DNA from: UBA1672 sp964015995
GTDB taxonomy: Bacteria; Pseudomonadota; Alphaproteobacteria; Micavibrionales; Micavibrionaceae
DNA: 19,750 bases
Direction of reading: 5' to 3'
NCBI GenBank assembly: GCA_964015995.1
Contig: CAXHFH010000038.1
Location: 1 to 19,750, forward strand
Translations under genes and position numbers: made by a program
Part shown: piece by piece, positions 15,815 through 19,750 of the stretch
How positions within the stretch are numbered: position 1 is the stretch's first letter
How the letters are laid out: each line of letters starts with the position of its first letter
Notes under the pieces: generated by a model
The model's input: only the letters and a program-made list of their open reading frames with translations
Database searches by the model: none
Told to the model about the DNA's origin: nothing

Positions 15815-16540
15815 ATGAGCTTTTCTTCTTACAACCCGAGTGATCGATATCGTCAGCGTTCCGCGAGGCGTATAACGAGCATGCTGACCTTTATATTTGT
15901 TTTTGCCGTTATCTTCGGTATGGGGTTTTGGGCAGGTGGTGTGCGTTCGCAGCAAGATATGTATATTTTAAAGGAAGAAAAACGTGTCTTAAGCGAAGAG
16001 CGCGATCTAGTGCAGGCTGATATGACCAAGATGCGTGCTGAAGCACAGACAGCGACGGTTCGGTTAGAGCAGCTTCGTGCAAATTACGATGAGCTTTTGG
16101 GCGATGGTCCTATGAAAAACTTTGTTTCTCTTGTTCGGCAACAAATCGATGAAGGCGTTGATGTGAAGCGTTTAGAGTCTGTAATTTTGTCTGCTCGCCC
16201 GCCGCAAAATTGCAGTAATCCGCAAAGTAAAAGATTTATAGTTAAAACACCTGTTTATAAAGGGCCCAGTAGTAGTGCGGCATTACCGAAAAACCTTGTT
16301 GTTATTACCGGTACAGGCAAACCCGCAAAGAATGCGCAAGGTAAAAAAGAAGCTTGGTTTGACCCCGGACAGCCGATTGATCTGACTTTCGATGTTAAGG
16401 GACAGGAGGTTCAAAAGAAAAAAGGTGTTTTACCGTTGTATCATTCTGTTGTGATTGAAGACAAAGAATACAGGTTTACTCTGACGGCGGGTGATAAGTC
16501 ATTTGTAAAAGTCGCGTATGATTATTGTGACTATCCCTAA
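15815..16540 (+). CDS. Unknown membrane-anchored coiled-coil protein
   Basis: I do not recognise this 241-residue protein with confidence. It has a short basic N-terminus (RYRQRSARR), one membrane segment at about 22-41, a charged heptad-like coiled coil at about 48-110 (EEKRVLSEERDLVQADMTK), and a C-terminal domain rich in beta-forming residues at about 137-240. The orientation should place the coiled coil and C-terminal domain in the periplasm. Two cysteines, C133 and C238, bracket the C-terminal domain and could form a disulfide. The architecture resembles the DUF6776-type proteins (one segment, coiled coil, beta domain), but this is a guess from layout. It starts 15 bases after the permease stop, likely in the same transcript, without a clear ribosome binding site, and ends 7 bases from a convergent gene. 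Confidence 0.75.
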   Translation: MSFSSYNPSDRYRQRSARRITSMLTFIFVFAVIFGMGFWAGGVRSQQDMYILKEEKRVLSEERDLVQADMTKMRAEAQTATVRLEQLRANYDELLGDGPMKNFVSLVRQQIDEGVDVKRLESVILSARPPQNCSNPQSKRFIVKTPVYKGPSSSAALPKNLVVITGTGKPAKNAQGKKEAWFDPGQPIDLTFDVKGQEVQKKKGVLPLYHSVVIEDKEYRFTLTAGDKSFVKVAYDYCDYP

Positions 16541-16547
16541 GGCGGGA

Positions 16548-18527
16548 TTATTTCTTCTGCAAATTCTCAAAGAGTAAAGATATTTGCGTTTCAATTTGTA
16601 GGTGTAGCTCTACGGGATCCTTTTTACCTGAATCTGGATTGGTGCCACTGGCGTTTAAGGTCATCATAACGCGGTCTGCCATATCACCATCAAAACGTAT
16701 TTCGAAATATTCATAATGGTAATTGGTGAGTGCTTCGCGAATGTCGTGCATTTTTTTGCTGTCTCCCGGAAAGAGCCCTGTGATCATATTTTCCGGCAAA
16801 GTCAAAACACCTGTATTTTGACTTTGTAACAAAGCACCATTGACGTTTATTTCATTGTTCTTGGCATTAAACGGAATTCTGCCGGCAAGTGTTCCTGTGA
16901 CGGAAACGTCTGCAAAACCTGCGTCTTTTATCAGTTGTGCAATATTGATGTCAGAAACAATCAACGTATTCTTTTTTTGAATTACGCCGTCCCGCACGAT
17001 TGGGTTTTCTGTTCTTATTTGGCCGTCATATATTTTAAACAAAATATGATCAAGGATTGGTTTGTCTTTGTTATCCAGATTGATGCCTAATAGCCCTTTT
17101 TGACGAATGGACGGTTTTAAGGCCAGTGTGAAAGGCAGTGATTTAGAGTTTGACGTCTTCTTACTGCCACCAATCATCACGGATCCTGCGATGTCAGGTA
17201 TCGTTAAGGCTTCGAAATCTAAATCACCATCGTGAATATCTACATGAATAAACCACTCTGCTTCCGGACTTCTATGGTAATTTTTGATTGCGAACTCACC
17301 AAAGGCGGATACATCAAAATGTGTTTTATCCTCTGTGTCATGATCCGGGTTGGTTTTAATGACTGTTTTATTTAATTTGATTGTGCCGAGGATATTGTTC
17401 GCGCCCTCTTCAGAATTGTAATCAGCGATTAAATCAATATCGGGAGACGACAGAGAAAATTTAAGCGTACCTTCTGTCCCTCCAGTTTCATTGTTGATGG
17501 TATTGTTAATTGAAATAGCAGGCGCATCAAGGTTGAGAACCATGTCGGGGATGTCAGCTTTCAGTGATAGCTTTTTATTGCTGCTGAAAAAGTTGTAAAC
17601 ATCGACAAGATTTGTTGGCGTGATCGTTGTTTCAGACTGTGTTATTTCGTTACCGGGCTTGATTGTTGATTTCCATTTGATGGGCTTTGTACCGAAAGTT
17701 GAGCCGTCTAAGGCTATTTCGTAATTATCCGGGCTGCGCTCTACGTTCACCTTCACATTACTAAGAGGCATGCCGTACCATCGCAGTGAAGCAAGTTGCA
17801 GGTCAGAGAATATTTTTAGAAACGGTTTCTCACTATTTAATACATACTGCGTGTTCATCTTGCCGGTGCCGCGGCGTATGGATATATTGGGCATGTTTAC
17901 GGATATATTTTCTAAGTCCGCGTTCAGCGCAATGTTACTGTCTGGTGTTATTTTCCCATCTACCTTGGCATTATAGACAAGCTTTTTTTGTGTGCTGTTT
18001 ACACGAGCCTTAAATGTAATTTCACCAGACTTATCCATCATCATACGGGCATTATACTTCATATTAATGCCGCCAATATTTTCGGTTAATAAATCTACGG
18101 ATGCATTTTCAAAAATAATTGTGCCCGCAGGAAATTTTTGTAAATTATTGATAATGGTTTTGCTGTTATCCCATCCCGCAATGCGAATATCCAGATCGTT
18201 CGACACATCACCGGTTAATCCCATACCGTCTACTGTGATGCTTTGCGCATAATGAGGATCAATTAAAAATTTGAGTAAGGAGAATTCTATTTGGATTTTT
18301 TCAATCGTACTAAAGCGCCCTTTATCAAGGGTAATATGATGTATTATTATTTTGCCGCGTTTATGCTGTATTGAGTCATAAGCTAATTGCTCAAACCCAA
18401 GGCTGTTAAAACTATTGATGACGGTTTCTTCGACTTTTTGGGGAATATAAAAGAAATAGGCATAGGCCGTGCCGCTAGCGATAGCGATCGAGCACAAAAC
18501 AAGAAAAATGAATGTAACTTTTTTCAT
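16548..18527 (-). CDS. AsmA-like envelope protein of the YdbH family
   Basis: This 659-residue protein has an N-terminal membrane anchor or signal (about 4-27) followed by a long beta-rich body typical of AsmA-like bridge proteins that move phospholipids between inner and outer membrane. The C-terminal 160 residues (about 490-655) fit the YdbH-type domain: VSDINIAQLIKDAG, the SVTGTLAGRIPF (542-553) turn, VNGALLQSQNTGVL, and the closing TLNASGTNPD. E. coli YdbH has 879 residues, so this one is shorter. In E. coli the small lipoprotein YnbE works with YdbH; no such gene is visible and there is no room downstream. It follows parE by 16 bases on the same strand and is probably cotranscribed with it. 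The start lacks a clear ribosome binding site. Confidence 0.75.
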   Translation of the reverse strand: MKKVTFIFLVLCSIAIASGTAYAYFFYIPQKVEETVINSFNSLGFEQLAYDSIQHKRGKIIIHHITLDKGRFSTIEKIQIEFSLLKFLIDPHYAQSITVDGMGLTGDVSNDLDIRIAGWDNSKTIINNLQKFPAGTIIFENASVDLLTENIGGINMKYNARMMMDKSGEITFKARVNSTQKKLVYNAKVDGKITPDSNIALNADLENISVNMPNISIRRGTGKMNTQYVLNSEKPFLKIFSDLQLASLRWYGMPLSNVKVNVERSPDNYEIALDGSTFGTKPIKWKSTIKPGNEITQSETTITPTNLVDVYNFFSSNKKLSLKADIPDMVLNLDAPAISINNTINNETGGTEGTLKFSLSSPDIDLIADYNSEEGANNILGTIKLNKTVIKTNPDHDTEDKTHFDVSAFGEFAIKNYHRSPEAEWFIHVDIHDGDLDFEALTIPDIAGSVMIGGSKKTSNSKSLPFTLALKPSIRQKGLLGINLDNKDKPILDHILFKIYDGQIRTENPIVRDGVIQKKNTLIVSDINIAQLIKDAGFADVSVTGTLAGRIPFNAKNNEINVNGALLQSQNTGVLTLPENMITGLFPGDSKKMHDIREALTNYHYEYFEIRFDGDMADRVMMTLNASGTNPDSGKKDPVELHLQIETQISLLFENLQKK

Positions 18528-18543
18528 GAATAATCTTTAGCCG

Positions 18544-19708
18544 TCAGACATCTATATCTTCAACAAACTGGGCATTTTCTTGTATGAAGCGATACCGTGC
18601 GTCGGCATCTTTCCCCATCAGCCGTTTAACCAAATCATCTATATCATGTGTGCCTTGTGGGGGCATGTCATCTTCTTCTGTGATCTCCTCAGGGTTAATC
18701 CCAAGTGCAGCCATCGCATCAGGAAGTGTTACACGTAATAAAACGCGTGACTTCGGATTCATGGTTGTTTCTTTCAATTGAGATGCCGGCATTTCGCCCA
18801 AACCTTTAAATCGGCTGACATCAACCTTGGATTTATTTTTGAATGTGCTCGCCATTAATTCGTCTTTATGCTCATCATCGCGTGCGTATGCGCTTAATGT
18901 ACCGCTGACTAATCTGTAGAGCGGTGGTTGAGCGATATAGAGGTGCCCTTGTTCGATCAATTCTTTCATTTGTGTGTAGAAAAATGTCACGAGTAGGGCG
19001 GCAATGTGCGCACCATCGACGTCCGCATCTGTCATGATGATGACACGTTCGTATCTCAATTTGTCGACATTAAATTCTTTGCCATAGCCACAGCCAAGAG
19101 CCAAGACCATATCTTGGATTTCTTGATTGGCACGAATTTTATCCTTCGATGCACTAACGACATTCAGAATTTTACCGCGCAAAGGTAAGATTGCCTGTGT
19201 TTCGCGATTACGTCCTTGCTTGGCTGATCCGCCCGCGCTGTCACCCTCGACAATGAAAAGTTCAGTGTCATTGGCGTCAGTACGACTACAGTCAGCAAGT
19301 TTACCGGGGAGGCGTAATTTTCGCGTTGCACTTTTGCGCGCTGTGGCCCGGTCATCCTTACGTCTTTGGCGTTCTTCTGCCTTTTCCAAAATGGCGTTGA
19401 ATAGCTCTGTGCTTGAGGCAGGATCTTTAGAAAGCCACAAATCAAAATGATCTTTTATCGCTGAATCAACAAGTTTGGAAACATCGCTATTGACCAATTT
19501 TTCTTTGGTTTGCCCCTGAAATTGCGGGTCACGAATAAACACTGATAGCAAAATAGCCGCACCAGACATAATGTCATCTGCGGTTATCATTGAGGTTTTT
19601 TTCTGGCCTGTCATGTCACCATAAGCGCGTAAACCTTTGGACAACGCATTCCGTAAACCACTTTCATGTGTTCCGCCAGATGGTGTTGGGACTGTATTAC
19701 AATAGGAA
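18544..19708 (-). CDS. parE: DNA topoisomerase IV subunit B ParE, 5' truncated by contig end
   Basis: About 387 C-terminal residues of ParE are present; the N-terminal ATPase part (about 270-300 residues) is beyond the window. The TOPRIM domain is visible: LFIVEGDSAGGSAKQG, with the catalytic glutamate in EGDSAGG, and DADVDGAHI, with the metal-binding aspartates. SYCNTVPTPSGGTHESG at the truncated end is the conserved transducer-domain region. The C-terminal DMPPQGTHDIDDLVKRLMG and ENAQFVEDIDV are ParE-like rather than GyrB-like. With ParC it decatenates daughter chromosomes. The open frame continues to base 19737 and gives a start reading MGSEMCIRDS, but those bases are Nextera adapter, so native coding ends at 19708. 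A YdbH-like gene follows after 16 bases. Confidence 0.95.
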
Positions 19709-19750
19709 CTGTCTCTTATACACATCTCCGAGCCCACGAGACGTCTGAGT
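19709..19750. other. Illumina Nextera transposase adapter plus apparent 8-base index (artifact)
   Basis: Bases 19709-19727 read CTGTCTCTTATACACATCT, the Tn5 mosaic end, and 19728-19742 read CCGAGCCCACGAGAC, the rest of the Nextera read-2 adapter. GTCTGAGT (19743-19750) has the place and length of an i7 index. These 42 bases are library sequence, not genome. In the reverse frame they encode the familiar contaminant peptide GSEMCIRDS. Confidence 0.99.

Noticed and set aside
19709..19737. ParE N-terminus reading MGSEMCIRDS
   Set aside because: It is encoded by Nextera adapter sequence, not the genome.

Overview
The window looks like one end of a metagenomic or draft contig from an alphaproteobacterium with a moderately AT-rich genome. 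Evidence for this placement is the gene order hom-glpX-recJ, a class I PHA synthase, an alphaproteobacterial-type ParE C-terminus, and a GshB/HisI/LptD set with alphaproteobacterial features. I cannot place it more finely from sequence alone. The right end is not genomic: the last 42 bases are an Illumina Nextera adapter plus an apparent 8-base index. The left end cuts into an unrecognised gene.

Layout. 1-1528 (+): the tail of an unknown gene, a gamma-class carbonic anhydrase-like protein and an exported alpha/beta hydrolase, tightly packed as one operon. 1539-3748 (-): class I polyhydroxyalkanoate synthase phaC, translationally coupled to a stand-alone receiver-domain response regulator. 3749-3919: a divergent promoter region with a tandem 8-bp repeat. 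3920-8122 (+): hom (homoserine dehydrogenase), glpX (class II fructose-1,6-bisphosphatase) and recJ. 8220-8681 (+): a MerC-like membrane protein with a histidine-rich tail, preceded by a Zur-like inverted repeat. 8688-10066 (-): gshB-hisI, overlapping by one base. 10149-11453 (+): RhlE-like DEAD-box helicase. 11560-16540 (+): lptD, an SLC13-type anion permease with two RCK_C domains, and an unknown membrane-anchored coiled-coil protein. 16548-19708 (-): parE (5' truncated by the contig end), then an AsmA-like YdbH-family protein.

The genes are mostly core metabolism and envelope biology: amino-acid biosynthesis (hom, hisI), gluconeogenesis (glpX), carbon storage (phaC), redox (gshB), DNA repair and topology (recJ, parE), RNA remodelling, and outer-membrane assembly (lptD, ydbH-like). 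No tRNA, rRNA, CRISPR array, insertion sequence or prophage gene is visible. No gap between genes exceeds 300 bases; the largest are 171 bp (3749-3919), 106 bp (11454-11559), 101 bp (13813-13900 plus its promoter context) and 97 bp (8123-8219).

I found no clear new multi-gene system. The points most worth following are the phaC/receiver coupling, the Zur-like site before the His-tailed MerC-like gene, the YdbH-like protein without visible partner genes, the unknown coiled-coil protein, and the adapter contamination, which creates a false protein N-terminus at the right end.
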